A DNA stretch of 64,000 nt, taken from JAWLCA01 sp041687395 (GTDB lineage Bacteria > Pseudomonadota > Alphaproteobacteria > Rhodobacterales > Rhodobacteraceae). Location: the NCBI GenBank assembly GCA_041687395.1, contig JAWLCA010000002.1, positions 62,001-126,000 of the forward strand, in the 5' to 3' direction. The stretch's first letter is position 1; every line of letters starts with the position of its first letter. Shown piece after piece: positions 34,609 to 43,994 of the stretch. The translations under genes and the position numbers were made by a program. The notes beneath the pieces were generated by a model, which saw only the letters and a program-made list of their open reading frames with translations, did not search any database and was not told the DNA's origin.

Positions 34609-36690
34609 CTATTCGGCAGCCAGTCTTATCACCGGTTCCATCCGGGCAAAATCCTCCTCCGACAGGTGGCACTTGATCTGGTGATTCCCGGCCAGGCGGC
34701 GCATCGGCGGCACCGTTGTCTCGCACAGGTTGCCGGGCACTTGCGTCTTCCAGGGGCAGCGGGTCTGGAACGGACAGCCGGGCGGCGGGTCCATGGCCGA
34801 GGGGATGTCGCCCTCGAGCACGATCTGGCGCTTGGTGACGCGGGGATCGGCAATCGGCACGGCTGACAGCAGCGCCTCGGTATAGGGGTGATAGGGGGGC
34901 GCGAAGACCTGATCGGTGGTGCCCAGTTCGACCACGTGGCCCAGGTACATGACCAGCACCCGGTCGCTGAGGTAGCGCACGATCGACAGGTCGTGGCTGA
35001 TGAACAGAAGCGTCGTGCGGTTCCGGCGCTGGATGTCCATCAGGAGTTCCGTCACCGCCGCCTGCACCGAGACATCGAGCGCACTGACGGGCTCGTCGGC
35101 CACGACGATCTTCGCGCCGCCCGCAAAGGCGCGCGCGATTCCAACTCGCTGCTTCTGCCCGCCGGACAGCTGTCGCGGCATCCGGTCGGCGAATTCGCGC
35201 GGCAGCTTCACCAGATCGAGCAGGTCCAACATGCGCGCGCGGCGGTCGGCGTCCGACGTGCCCTCGTTGAAGATCTCCAGCGCGCGGATGATCTGGCGGC
35301 CCACGGTCATCGAGGGGTTGAGCGTGTCGAAGGGGTTCTGGAACACCATCTGCACGGATGAGACGGTGTCGGTGTTCCGCTTCTCGATCGGCGTGTCCTC
35401 GATCGACTGGTTGTAGAGGAAGATCTTGCCCGAGGTGGCGGTTTCCAGCCCCATCAGCACCTTGGCGAATGTGGATTTGCCGCAGCCGGATTCGCCCACG
35501 ATGGCCAGCGTCTCGCCCTCGCGCGCCTCGAAGCTGAGGGTTTCGTTGGCCTTTACCACGCGGGAATCGCCGCCGCCGAACAGGCCGCCGCCGGAGACTT
35601 CGTAGTATTTCTTCAGGTCCTCGAACCGCAGCACGACCTCTCCCACCGGGGTCTTTTCGGTGGTGCGCGCCACCGCGGGCGGGGCGTTCCAGTCGATCTC
35701 GGACCAGCGCAGGCAGCGGGTCTGGTGGCGGTCGCCGGGGGCGTCGTGCATCGGCACGTCGCCGGCGTCGCAGCGGCCCGCGACGAAATGGTCGCAGCGC
35801 GGGCCGAAGTTGCAGCCCCGGGGCCGTTCGTGGGGCAGGGGGAAGTTGCCGGGGATGGCGGCGAGGGGGCGGGCGTTCTTGTCCGCGCCGGGCAGCGGGA
35901 TCGAGCGGAACAGCGCCTGGGTGTAGGGGTGGCGCATGGTGTCGAACACCTCGCGCACGTTGCCGGTTTCGACCGCCTCGCCGGAATACATCACGCAGAT
36001 CCGGTCGCAGGTTTCCAGGATCAGCCCGAGGTTGTGCGAGATGAACAGCATCGAGGTGCCGTATTTGCGCCCCAGTTCCTTGACCAGGGCGACGATGCCG
36101 GCCTCCACCGTCACGTCGAGAGCGGTGGTAGGTTCATCGAGGATCAGCAGCGCAGGCTCGGCCATCAGCGCCATGGCGATGACGATGCGTTGTTGCTGGC
36201 CGCCGGACAGCTGGTGCGGATAGGCCTGCAGGATGCGGTCGGGATCGGGCAGGCGGACATCGGCGACCATCTGGCGGGCGCGCTCCATCGCCGCGGCCCG
36301 GCCCAGCCGGCCGTGTATCATCGGCACCTCGGCCAGTTGCGCGCCGATCCGCATGGCCGGGTTCAGGCTGGCCATCGGTTCCTGGTAGATCATCGCGATC
36401 TCGGACCCGCGGATCTTGCGCAACTCCTCCTCGGACATCTGCGCGATGTCGCGGCCCTTGAACTTGACCTTGCCGCCGACGATGCGGCCGTTGACGCCAA
36501 GGTCGCGCATTACCCCCAGAGCCACGGTGGACTTGCCGCAGCCGCTCTCGCCCACGAGCCCCATCGCCTCGCCCGGCAGGACGGTGCAGGAGAAATCCAT
36601 CACCGCCGGGATCTCGCGCAGGCGGGTGAAGAACGAGATCGAGAGGTTCTCGATTTCCAGGATCGGGCGCGGGGCGTCGGCGGGGGGCAT
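34609..36690 (-). CDS. Fused double-ATPase subunit of a peptide-type ABC importer
   Basis: About 693 residues from the ATG at 36690; GTG codons at 36705 and 36741 are in frame, and no ribosome-binding site decides. Two complete ATPase halves are fused (DppD plus DppF type): Walker A GESGCGKSTVAL and GESGCGKSTFAK, signatures LSGGQQQRIVI and LSGGQKQRVGI, Walker B LLILDEPTTALDV and IVVADEPVSALDV. Each half ends in an oligopeptide-ABC C-terminal domain with cysteines (GCNFGPRC, GCPFQTRC). It is separated from the permease genes by 260 bases that hold a small plus-strand gene. Confidence 0.9.
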   Translation of the reverse strand: MPPADAPRPILEIENLSISFFTRLREIPAVMDFSCTVLPGEAMGLVGESGCGKSTVALGVMRDLGVNGRIVGGKVKFKGRDIAQMSEEELRKIRGSEIAMIYQEPMASLNPAMRIGAQLAEVPMIHGRLGRAAAMERARQMVADVRLPDPDRILQAYPHQLSGGQQQRIVIAMALMAEPALLILDEPTTALDVTVEAGIVALVKELGRKYGTSMLFISHNLGLILETCDRICVMYSGEAVETGNVREVFDTMRHPYTQALFRSIPLPGADKNARPLAAIPGNFPLPHERPRGCNFGPRCDHFVAGRCDAGDVPMHDAPGDRHQTRCLRWSEIDWNAPPAVARTTEKTPVGEVVLRFEDLKKYYEVSGGGLFGGGDSRVVKANETLSFEAREGETLAIVGESGCGKSTFAKVLMGLETATSGKIFLYNQSIEDTPIEKRNTDTVSSVQMVFQNPFDTLNPSMTVGRQIIRALEIFNEGTSDADRRARMLDLLDLVKLPREFADRMPRQLSGGQKQRVGIARAFAGGAKIVVADEPVSALDVSVQAAVTELLMDIQRRNRTTLLFISHDLSIVRYLSDRVLVMYLGHVVELGTTDQVFAPPYHPYTEALLSAVPIADPRVTKRQIVLEGDIPSAMDPPPGCPFQTRCPWKTQVPGNLCETTVPPMRRLAGNHQIKCHLSEEDFARMEPVIRLAAE

Positions 36691-36780
36691 GGCGGCGGTA
36701 CTCACCCGGGTTCTTTGCGGCGCAGGGAACTGTTTTGCCACGAAGCCGTTGTACCTGCATCACAAGAAGGAGATCGAGAC

Positions 36781-36855
36781 ATGCCTATCATCCTCTGGCT
36801 TCTGGGCGTCCCGCTGACGCTGGTTCTGGTTCTGATGCTGGTTGGCGTCGTCTGA
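36781..36855 (+). CDS. 24-residue single-membrane-segment microprotein
   Basis: ATG at 36781 with AAGGAG 7-12 bases upstream; the product is MPIILWLLGVPLTLVLVLML plus VGVV, almost entirely hydrophobic. A hairpin terminator follows at 36874-36905. Very similar MPIILWLLGVP... peptides are widespread, so it is likely a real conserved small membrane protein. Function unknown. It is transcribed divergently from the ABC ATPase gene and oppositely to the permease gene, so it is its own unit. Confidence 0.7.
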   Translation: MPIILWLLGVPLTLVLVLMLVGVV

Positions 36856-36873
36856 GCGGACGCGACGCGCGTG

Positions 36874-36905
36874 ACGGGGCGGTGCATGGAAATGCGCCGC
36901 CCCGT
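36874..36905 (+). terminator. Hairpin after the microprotein gene
   Basis: ACGGGGCGG (36874-36882) pairs with CCGCCCCGT (36897-36905), extended by GCAT/ATGC (36884-36887 with 36892-36895) and a GGAA loop. It begins 18 bases past the stop. It may also end transcripts from the permease side. Confidence 0.6.
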
Positions 36906-36952
36906 GTGCGTTTCGGGGATGTGGTGCGGGCGGATAAAGATCTCGCGCATGC

Positions 36953-38113
36953 TCAATCTCTCAGGCTTTCTTCGCGCAATCCGTCGGCCAGCAGGTTGAG
37001 TCCGAGGACGAGGCTCATCAGCGAAATCGCGGGCACCAGCGCGGGGTGGGGAAAGGCGGTCAGCAGGCGGCGGCCGTCGTTGATCGTCGATCCCCAGTCG
37101 GGCGATTCGGGGCTGACGCCGAGGCCGAAGAAACCCAGCGTGCCCAAGAGGATCGTGGTGTAGCCGATGCGCAGGCAGAAATCGACGATCAGCGGCCCAC
37201 GGGCGTTGGGCAGGATTTCCCACAGCATGATGTACCAGGGGCCTTCGCCCCGGGTCTGGGCGGCGGCGACATAGTCGCGGCTCTTGATGTCCATGGTCAG
37301 CCCGCGAACGATGCGGAACACCGTGGGGGCGTTCACGAAGACCACCGCGACGAAGACGTTGAGCAGGTTGGGCGACATGCCCCAGATGCCCAGCGGATCG
37401 GCGTTGAACGCCAGCCCGGCATAGGCCCAGAGCCCGATCAGCAGCGTCAGCCCTACGTAGACGTTGCGTTTTGGCGGCTGGGTGAAGTAGCGCGCGTTCC
37501 ACAGCACCGACAGGAAGATCACCGGCATCAGGAACAGCACCGCCGCCATGTAGACGGGGATCCCCGTCTCCACGATCTCGGGCGTGACCAGCAGGTAGAA
37601 CAGAAGGATCACCGGGAAGGCCAGCACGAGATTGGCGACGAAGGTCAGCGCGGTGTCCAGCCGCCCGCCGAAATACCCCGCCGGCAGCCCCAGCGTGATG
37701 CCGATCATGAAGGCGAAGAGCGTGGCGGCCGGGGCGATCTTCAGCACTTCGCGTGCGCCCATCACCATGCGGCTGAACACGTCGCGGGCCAAGCTGTCGC
37801 CACCCAGAAGGTAGGTGTCGTACAGCCCCGCCGGGTCGGGCAGGGGCGTGCCGGGCACCGCGTTGCGCATGCGGCTGACCTGGCTCAACGGGTCGTGGGT
37901 GGCGATCATGTCGGCAAAAACTGCGGTGAAGATCCAGAAGAGTACGATGGCGAAGCCGACCATTCCGATCCTGCTGTCGAAGAGCTTTCCGTAGAGCCCC
38001 AGGCGTCGCTTGAAGGATACGGACAGCGCGAAGACCGTCGCCATGCCGATCCAGACCGGCAGGAACTGCACCGCCATCCGCCCAAGGATCGCCCCCCATC
38101 CAAGCTCTTCCAT
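36953..38113 (-). CDS. ABC transporter permease (DppC type)
   Basis: 386 residues. About seven hydrophobic segments; the EAA-like loop DYVAAAQTRGEG near residue 285 contacts the ATPase. It is longer than the usual DppC of about 300 residues because of a cytoplasmic N-terminus and an extra hydrophobic stretch around residues 190-240 (VYMAAVLFLMPVIFLSVLW, then YVGLTLLIGLWAYAGLAF). It starts 10 bases after the DppB-type gene and is part of the same operon as the substrate-binding protein. Substrate unknown. Confidence 0.9.
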   Translation of the reverse strand: MEELGWGAILGRMAVQFLPVWIGMATVFALSVSFKRRLGLYGKLFDSRIGMVGFAIVLFWIFTAVFADMIATHDPLSQVSRMRNAVPGTPLPDPAGLYDTYLLGGDSLARDVFSRMVMGAREVLKIAPAATLFAFMIGITLGLPAGYFGGRLDTALTFVANLVLAFPVILLFYLLVTPEIVETGIPVYMAAVLFLMPVIFLSVLWNARYFTQPPKRNVYVGLTLLIGLWAYAGLAFNADPLGIWGMSPNLLNVFVAVVFVNAPTVFRIVRGLTMDIKSRDYVAAAQTRGEGPWYIMLWEILPNARGPLIVDFCLRIGYTTILLGTLGFFGLGVSPESPDWGSTINDGRRLLTAFPHPALVPAISLMSLVLGLNLLADGLREESLRD

Positions 38114-38123
38114 CGCGCGCTCC

Positions 38124-39209
38124 TCAGCTGATCCGGATGCGGGGGTTGAGCCAGACGTAGCCGATGTCGGAAATCAGCTGGGTCGTCAGCACCACGATCA
38201 CTGCCACCACGGCGCAGGCGAGCAGCAACTCGATATCGTTGTTGCCCGCAGCCTCGACCAGCGTCCAGCCGAAACCGGGGTAGGAGAACAGCACCTCGAC
38301 GATGACGACGCCGTTCAGCAGCCAGGGGAACTGCAGCATGATGACGGTGAACGGGGCGATCAGCGCATTGCGCAGCGCATGCTTCAGGACAATGGCGGCG
38401 AAGCTTGCCCCCTTCAGCCGGGCGGTGCGGATGTATTGCTGGGTCATCACCTCGGTCATCGAGGCGCGGGTCATCCGGGCGATGTAGCCCATGCCGTAAA
38501 GCGCGATGGTGATCACCGGCAGGGTGAAGTTCCAGAAGGTGATCTGGTCGATGGCGCTGCGGGCGTTGCCGAGGAACAGCACCGGCCCGTCGATCACGCC
38601 CCAGTTGACCAGAAACGGCGACAGGCCGACGGTAGAGGAGGCGAAGAACGCGACAAAGACCACGCCCGAGACGTATTCCGGCGTCGCGGTCGTCACGATG
38701 GCGGCCGTCGACAGGCCCCGGTCGGTGCGCGATCCTTCGCGCATTCCCGCCAGCACGCCGACCAGAAGGGCGGAGGGCACCATGACGATCATCACCCACA
38801 GCATCAGCATGCCGGTTGCCGCGAGCCGCGTCGCGATGACGTCTCCTACCGGGGCGTTGAACCGGGTCGAATAGCCCCAGTAACCCTGCAGCAACCCGCA
38901 GAAGGTGGCGGCATCCGCCGGGTCCGACACCCGGTCGATGCAGCGCCCGCGCAGCGGGCCGTCGGCCTCCTCGCGCGTCCAGCCGGGCACGACGCCCAGC
39001 CATTCGCCATAGCGCATGACCAGGGGCCGGTCGTAGCCGTTGCGGACGATCCAGCCTTGCACCTCGGCGTCGGTCATGCGGACCGAGCCTTGCGTCTTCG
39101 CCAGCGTCTCCAGCCGCGCCTCCATGTTCGTCAGGAAGAACACGATGAAGGTCAGGCACAGCGCCGTGAGCAGCAGGGTGCCGGTCCGGCGCAGGAGGAA
39201 AAAGAGCAT
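38124..39209 (-). CDS. ABC transporter permease (DppB type)
   Basis: 361 residues. An N-terminal membrane segment (RTGTLLLTALCLTFIVFFLT) is followed by a periplasmic loop and five further segments. The EAA-like loop is YIRTARLKGASFAAIVLKHA near residue 250. It pairs with the DppC-type permease 10 bases downstream. A 98-base gap with a GC hairpin separates it from the upstream substrate-binding-protein gene, a usual way to keep the binding protein in excess. Confidence 0.92.
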   Translation of the reverse strand: MLFFLLRRTGTLLLTALCLTFIVFFLTNMEARLETLAKTQGSVRMTDAEVQGWIVRNGYDRPLVMRYGEWLGVVPGWTREEADGPLRGRCIDRVSDPADAATFCGLLQGYWGYSTRFNAPVGDVIATRLAATGMLMLWVMIVMVPSALLVGVLAGMREGSRTDRGLSTAAIVTTATPEYVSGVVFVAFFASSTVGLSPFLVNWGVIDGPVLFLGNARSAIDQITFWNFTLPVITIALYGMGYIARMTRASMTEVMTQQYIRTARLKGASFAAIVLKHALRNALIAPFTVIMLQFPWLLNGVVIVEVLFSYPGFGWTLVEAAGNNDIELLLACAVVAVIVVLTTQLISDIGYVWLNPRIRIS

Positions 39210-39275
39210 GTCTCGCCCCTTTTCGGGCTGGGCCGCCGGTCAGGCCTGCGGCTGTGGCGCGGGTGCAGCGGCTTC

Positions 39276-39293
39276 GGGGCGCAGCCGCGCCCC
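39276..39293 (-). other. Intercistronic stem-loop after the binding-protein gene
   Basis: GGGGCGC (39276-39282) pairs with GCGCCCC (39287-39293). It lies 15 bases past the stop of the substrate-binding-protein gene and before the first permease, with no U-tract, so it fits an mRNA 3' stabiliser or partial terminator. Confidence 0.5.
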
Positions 39294-39307
39294 GGCCTGC
39301 CGGCAGA

Positions 39308-40954
39308 TCACTGTTCGAGCCAGTAGCGCAGGTAATGAACCTCGAATGTGGGGTGCATCTCGGCGTTCTGGACGTTCGGTCGGGCGTGACGGAACAGCGA
39401 GCGCCAGTAGGGCTGGATCATCACGCCTTCCTCTTGCAGGATCTCCTGCAGCCGCCGCATCAGGTCGCGCCGCTCGTCGGCATCGGCGATCGACATCGCC
39501 TGTGTCAGCGTGCTGTCAAACTCCTCGTTCGCAAAGGCGGTCTCGTTCCAGGCCTCGCCCGACCGATAGGCCAGCGAGAGCACCTGCACGCCAAGCGGGC
39601 GCATCGCCCAGTTCGTCGACGAGAAGGGATAATTGGCCCAGTCGTTCCAGTAGGTTGCGCCGGGCAGGATGGTGCGGCTGATGTTTATGCCCGCGTCGCG
39701 CAGTTGCGCGGCCACCGCATCGCAGGTTGCCGCCTGCCAGCTGTCATCGATCGAAATGAGCTCGAATTCCTGATCCGCGAGCCCCTCTGCCTCCAGCATG
39801 GCAAGCGCGCCCTCCGGGTCCGGTTCAAGCGGCGGCAGTTCGGCATATTCGGGGTGGATCGGGCAGACATGATGGTTCTCGGCCACCTCGCCCAGATCGT
39901 TGTAGCCAAGTTCCAGCACCACCGCGTTGTCGACCGCCATGGTCAGCGCGCGCCGCACGTTGGCGTTGTCGTAAGGCGGGTTGTTCTGGTTGTAGCGCAC
40001 GCAGATCGTGGCCGCCGTCACCGCCTCGGTCCGGACCATGCCGATGGCGTCGAACAGATCGATGAAGTCGCCAACGGTTTCGTACAGGATGTCGATTTCG
40101 CCGGATTCCGCGGCCGACAGCCAGGCGGAGGGGTCGGTGCCGAGATCAACGAACTCGACGGCATCCAGATAGGCGCCGTCCTCGCCGCCCCACCAGTCGT
40201 GGTCTTCGTTGCGTTCGATCCGCGCGCCGATACCGGTTTCGTGGCGGACCGGAAGATAGGGGCCGGTCCCGATCGGGTTGTCCACCGGGTTGCCACCGGG
40301 GAACGACGGATGGACCACGGCGGCCGGGTAGTCGGCGGTGTTCACGATCAGCGCGATGTCGGGTTGCGAGAGGTTGAGGCGCAGTGTGTGATCATCGACG
40401 ACCTCGATCGCATCAGGCCGGATCTGGTTCGTTTCGGGGTCCGTCAGGGCAGCCATGCGGCCAGCCATCGAGTTGCCCTCGACCGTGCCGTCGCACCAGC
40501 GTTCGAAGTTGTGGGCGACGTCGGCGGCGGTGAAGGCCTCGCCGTTGTTCCACGTCACCCCCTGACGGATGGTCAGGGTGTATTCGGTCGCGTCCTCGTT
40601 CACCTCCCAGCTTTCCAGCAGGCGCGGGACGAGCGAGCCGTCACGCTGGTATTCGACCAGGTATTCCAGCCAGCCGCGGCAGACGTTGGCCAGTTCCGAC
40701 CAGTCCCAGGTGCGAGGGTCCTTTTGCGCGCGAATGTCCATCTGCATCCGGAGCGTGCCGCCGCGGGTGCCCGTCTGCGCCTTTGCCGCGGGCGCGGTCA
40801 GGCCAAGAAGCCCGTAGGCGGCCGTGGCGCTGACGCCGAGTGCGGTGGCGCGGGTCAGGAACTCGCGGCGGCTCAGCTTTCCGGCGGCGACTTCGCCGGC
40901 ATACATCCGCGCGGCAGGATGGATGCGGTCATGGGGGATCGTCTGGAGCTTCAT
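39308..40954 (-). CDS. Family 5 extracellular solute-binding protein
   Basis: 548 residues from ATG at 40954 (GGGAGG upstream). A twin-arginine signal is visible: SRREFLTRATALGVSATAAYGLLGL, cleaved near APAAKA-Q (about residue 60). The mature part follows the peptide/nickel SBP_bac_5 fold (LRMQMDIRAQKDPRTWDW, later VTWNNGEAFTAADVAHNFERW). It captures peptides or similar solutes in the periplasm for the adjacent permeases and double ATPase. The substrate is not known. An AraC-type gene lies upstream in the same direction. Confidence 0.93.
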   Translation of the reverse strand: MKLQTIPHDRIHPAARMYAGEVAAGKLSRREFLTRATALGVSATAAYGLLGLTAPAAKAQTGTRGGTLRMQMDIRAQKDPRTWDWSELANVCRGWLEYLVEYQRDGSLVPRLLESWEVNEDATEYTLTIRQGVTWNNGEAFTAADVAHNFERWCDGTVEGNSMAGRMAALTDPETNQIRPDAIEVVDDHTLRLNLSQPDIALIVNTADYPAAVVHPSFPGGNPVDNPIGTGPYLPVRHETGIGARIERNEDHDWWGGEDGAYLDAVEFVDLGTDPSAWLSAAESGEIDILYETVGDFIDLFDAIGMVRTEAVTAATICVRYNQNNPPYDNANVRRALTMAVDNAVVLELGYNDLGEVAENHHVCPIHPEYAELPPLEPDPEGALAMLEAEGLADQEFELISIDDSWQAATCDAVAAQLRDAGINISRTILPGATYWNDWANYPFSSTNWAMRPLGVQVLSLAYRSGEAWNETAFANEEFDSTLTQAMSIADADERRDLMRRLQEILQEEGVMIQPYWRSLFRHARPNVQNAEMHPTFEVHYLRYWLEQ

Positions 40955-41172
40955 GTGAGCCTCCCTGGCTTTCGTGATCATATTCTTGTCGGTCGACGTA
41001 GCCTGCCCGCCGGCCTTGTCCGCAGCAGGAGTGCCACAAACGCCGTCGGCCCAGATCATTCCCGAACATTCAGCGCCGGGGATCGGCCCTTCTCGTGTCG
41101 TTTTCGACATTGCGTGTTCAGGAAAGGCGACGGTGGGGCAGAGGTCAACCCCTGACGACTCCGGCGCCGGGA

Positions 41173-41985
41173 TCAGATTCCCTTGCGGAAATCGGTCGGC
41201 GTCTTGCCGGTATGGTGCTGGAAAGCGCGGGTGAAATAGGCGGCCGAGGTGAATCCCAGGCTTTCGGACACGTCCTTGACCGGTGCGCGCGTGTCGGCCA
41301 GCAGGCGCCGGGCCTCGAACAGGATGCGATCCTGCAGGATGTCATGCGCCGACCGGCCGCAGCTTTGCCTGCAGCATCGGGTCAGATGCGTCGGCGTCAC
41401 CCCAAGGGCTGCCGCGTAATCCGCGACCCCCATGCCCGAGCGGAAGTCGCGCTCCAGCAGGGCGGAATAGCGCGCGGCCAGCCGGTGCGCGGCAAGGCTG
41501 CGCGCGGGCTGGGCCTGCGGGGCGGCCTCGGCGACGGCGGCCTGACGTTCGAGCCAAACCCCCAGCAGGCCAAGATGGCAGCGCGCCGCCCGGTCGGCGC
41601 CCGGCTTGTCGCTTTCGCTCTCGCGCTGGATGTTCTCCAGGATCGCGCCCAGTTCCACCTGCGAGGCCGCGTCGCGGATGCGCAGGTGCTGGGGCGTGCC
41701 GGGCAGTTCCACGTCACAGCGTCGCCCGAAGAACAGTGCACTCCCATAGACCTGTGCAGACACCTCGAACCCGTGCATCGTGCCTGCCGGCAGGAAGATC
41801 GCGTTGTGCGCCCCGTAGCCACGGGTGACGCCGGCCACGGTGATCCGGCCTTGGCCCTTGGTGAACCACAGCAGGACCGGCTCCGAATAGCTCCGCATCG
41901 CCTCCACCCGCCAGCGCCCGCCGGCGGCGAGCCGCGCGATCGGGACAAGGCGTAGGGTCGACGGGGTCTGCGGGATCTCGATCAT
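41173..41985 (-). CDS. AraC family transcriptional regulator
   Basis: 270 residues. N-terminal cupin-like sensing domain (about residues 1-110, with LLWFTKGQGRITVAG and LPAGTMHGFEVS) and a C-terminal double helix-turn-helix (about 170-268): VADYAAALGVTPTHLTRCCRQ and VKDVSESLGFTSAAYFTRAFQHHTGKTPTDFR. It lies about 220 bases upstream of the ABC importer operon on the same strand and is the likely regulator of that operon. Effector unknown. Confidence 0.88.
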   Translation of the reverse strand: MIEIPQTPSTLRLVPIARLAAGGRWRVEAMRSYSEPVLLWFTKGQGRITVAGVTRGYGAHNAIFLPAGTMHGFEVSAQVYGSALFFGRRCDVELPGTPQHLRIRDAASQVELGAILENIQRESESDKPGADRAARCHLGLLGVWLERQAAVAEAAPQAQPARSLAAHRLAARYSALLERDFRSGMGVADYAAALGVTPTHLTRCCRQSCGRSAHDILQDRILFEARRLLADTRAPVKDVSESLGFTSAAYFTRAFQHHTGKTPTDFRKGI

Positions 41986-42050
41986 GCGTTTGCGGTCTCT
42001 CGTTCCTGTCAGGACGACACCCTAGGATCTTCGCACCGGAAAACCCAAGC

Positions 42051-42103
42051 AAAAACCGCACCGAGGGCGGCGCAGCGGCCAGGCGTGGCCGATCGGCTAC
42101 GCC
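42051..42103 (-). terminator. Terminator region after miaA
   Basis: Directly past the miaA stop, GGCGT-g-GCCGATCGGC-t-ACGCC (42082-42103) forms a nearly perfect hairpin. Further on, CCGC (42056-42059) and GCGG (42067-42070) form a short stem followed on the minus strand by TTTTT. The two could act in series. Confidence 0.45.
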
Positions 42104-42104
42104 G

Positions 42105-42992
42105 TCAGGGCAGGGTCAACGCGGTCCAGTCGCGCATGCGGTTGCGGAACCAGGTACGCTGGCGCTTGGCATAGCGGCGCGTCGCGATGCAGGCAGCCTC
42201 GCGCGCCTGATCCAACGTCATCTCGCCGCGCAGGTGGGCCACCAGCTCGGCGGCGCCGATGGCGCGCGCCCAAGGCGCCGCCGGGGTCCAGTGGGGCAGG
42301 GCGGCCCGCACCTCGTCCAGCGCACCGGCGGCAAGCATGGCGTCGAAGCGTTCTTCGATGCGGCGGGCAAGCCAGTCACGGTCGGGCCGCAGCACCAGCG
42401 CGGTGGCCTGTGACAGCGGCAAGAGCGGCGGGCCGGTTTCGGCCTGCCAGTCCGCCAGCCCTCGGCCGGTCGCGCGGCGCACTTCCCAGGCACGTTGCAC
42501 GCGGGCGGGGTTCGCGGTGTCGATACGCGCTGCGGTGGGCGGGTCCAGTTCGGCGAGCAGCGCCCCGACACCTTCAGCCGCGCGTCTCGCGTCAGCCTCG
42601 GCGCGGATCGCCGCGGGCACGGTCGGAACCCGCGCAAGGCCGGTGGTCAGCGCGGTGAAGTAGAGCCCGGTGCCGCCGACGATAACCGGTCTCAGGGGAC
42701 CGGAAAGCAGCGGCGCAACCTCGCGCAGCCAATGGCCGACGGAATAGGGCTCATTGCGCGCAACATGGCCGTAAAGCGCATGGGGCAGGGCGGCCTCTTC
42801 GGCAGGGCTGGGCCGCGCGGTCAGGATACGCCAGTCGGCATAGACCTGCAACGCATCGGCATTCACGATCAGGCCGCCGTCCCGCGCCACGATCCGCGTC
42901 GCAAGCGCCGATTTGCCCGATGCGGTCGGACCGGCGATCAGGACGGGGCGATCCCGTGGCAGGTCGGCGATGAGGCGATCGAATTGCGTCAT
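42105..42992 (-). CDS. miaA: tRNA dimethylallyltransferase
   Basis: 295 residues from ATG at 42992. It adds a dimethylallyl group to A37 of UNN-reading tRNAs. P-loop LIAGPTASGKSALA at residues 18-31, the DALQVYADW segment near 46-54, and the IVGGTGLYFTALTTG substrate loop near 100 are characteristic. It is divergent from pyrH with 195 bases between. Longer in-frame readings on this strand run antisense to the pyrH-uppS genes and are not real. Confidence 0.95.
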   Translation of the reverse strand: MTQFDRLIADLPRDRPVLIAGPTASGKSALATRIVARDGGLIVNADALQVYADWRILTARPSPAEEAALPHALYGHVARNEPYSVGHWLREVAPLLSGPLRPVIVGGTGLYFTALTTGLARVPTVPAAIRAEADARRAAEGVGALLAELDPPTAARIDTANPARVQRAWEVRRATGRGLADWQAETGPPLLPLSQATALVLRPDRDWLARRIEERFDAMLAAGALDEVRAALPHWTPAAPWARAIGAAELVAHLRGEMTLDQAREAACIATRRYAKRQRTWFRNRMRDWTALTLP

Positions 42993-43187
42993 GGCTGTGC
43001 TGTGCGATCCCGTTCCTGCGCGAACTTTCGCCCGGCCTGCTGCGGCCCCGGTTTGGCGTTGAACCTGCGCCGCTTTTCCGACATTTTCCGCGCCAAGGAA
43101 ACCGCCCCTGATCGTCGACCGCCAAGGGCGGGGTCTGGTTCGGGGCGCGCGCCAGCAAGAACAAAGGCAAGAACAAAGGATCGTCCA

Positions 43188-43922
43188 ATGCCCGACAGCC
43201 AGCCGCCCAAGCCGATCACCTATCGACGCGTTCTTCTGAAAATCTCTGGCGAGGCGCTGATGGGCGATCAGGGCTACGGGCTGCACCCGCCAACGGTCCA
43301 GCGGATCGCGGAAGAGGTGAAGGCGGTGCACGACCTGGGCGTCGAGATCTGCATGGTGATCGGGGGCGGCAACATCTTTCGCGGGCTGCAAGGGTCCGCG
43401 CAGGGGATGGAGCGGACCACCGCCGACTACATGGGCATGCTGGCCACGGTTATGAATGCCTTGGCCATGCAGGCGGCGCTGGAAAGCCTGGGCGTCTTCA
43501 CCCGCGTCATCAGCGCCATCCCGATGGACCAGGTCTGCGAACCCTACATTCGCCGCCGCGCCGTTCGCCACCTCGAGAAGAAGCGGGTCTGCATCTTCGC
43601 GGCCGGCACCGGCAATCCCTACTTCACCACCGACACCGCCGCGACGCTGCGCGCGAACGAGATGTCCTGCGAGGCAATCTTCAAGGGCACCAAAGTCGAC
43701 GGGGTCTATGACAAGGATCCCAAGAAGCACCCCGACGCCAAGCGCTACGATCACATCACATATGACGAGGTTCTGGCGAAGAACCTGAAGGTGATGGATG
43801 CGTCGGCCATTGCGCTGGCACGCGACAACGATCTGCCGATCATCGTCTTCAGCCTTGACGAGCCCGGTGGCTTCCGCGGCATCCTGCGCGGCGAGGGCAC
43901 CTATACCCGCGTGCATGGCTGA
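43188..43922 (+). CDS. pyrH: UMP kinase
   Basis: 244 residues from ATG at 43188 (AAAGGA upstream). It phosphorylates UMP to UDP. Amino-acid-kinase fold: LLKISGEALMG at residues 15-25, VIGGGNIFRG near 58, and GTGNPYFTTDTAA near 143. Hexameric, cytoplasmic. First gene of the envelope cluster; 72 bases separate it from frr, the standard partner. Confidence 0.97.
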   Translation: MPDSQPPKPITYRRVLLKISGEALMGDQGYGLHPPTVQRIAEEVKAVHDLGVEICMVIGGGNIFRGLQGSAQGMERTTADYMGMLATVMNALAMQAALESLGVFTRVISAIPMDQVCEPYIRRRAVRHLEKKRVCIFAAGTGNPYFTTDTAATLRANEMSCEAIFKGTKVDGVYDKDPKKHPDAKRYDHITYDEVLAKNLKVMDASAIALARDNDLPIIVFSLDEPGGFRGILRGEGTYTRVHG

Positions 43923-43994
43923 GCCTATACCCCGCCCCGAAATTGCGGCATATAGCAGGGCCGGGGCCTTGACGTTGCGACAGGAAAGAAGACC

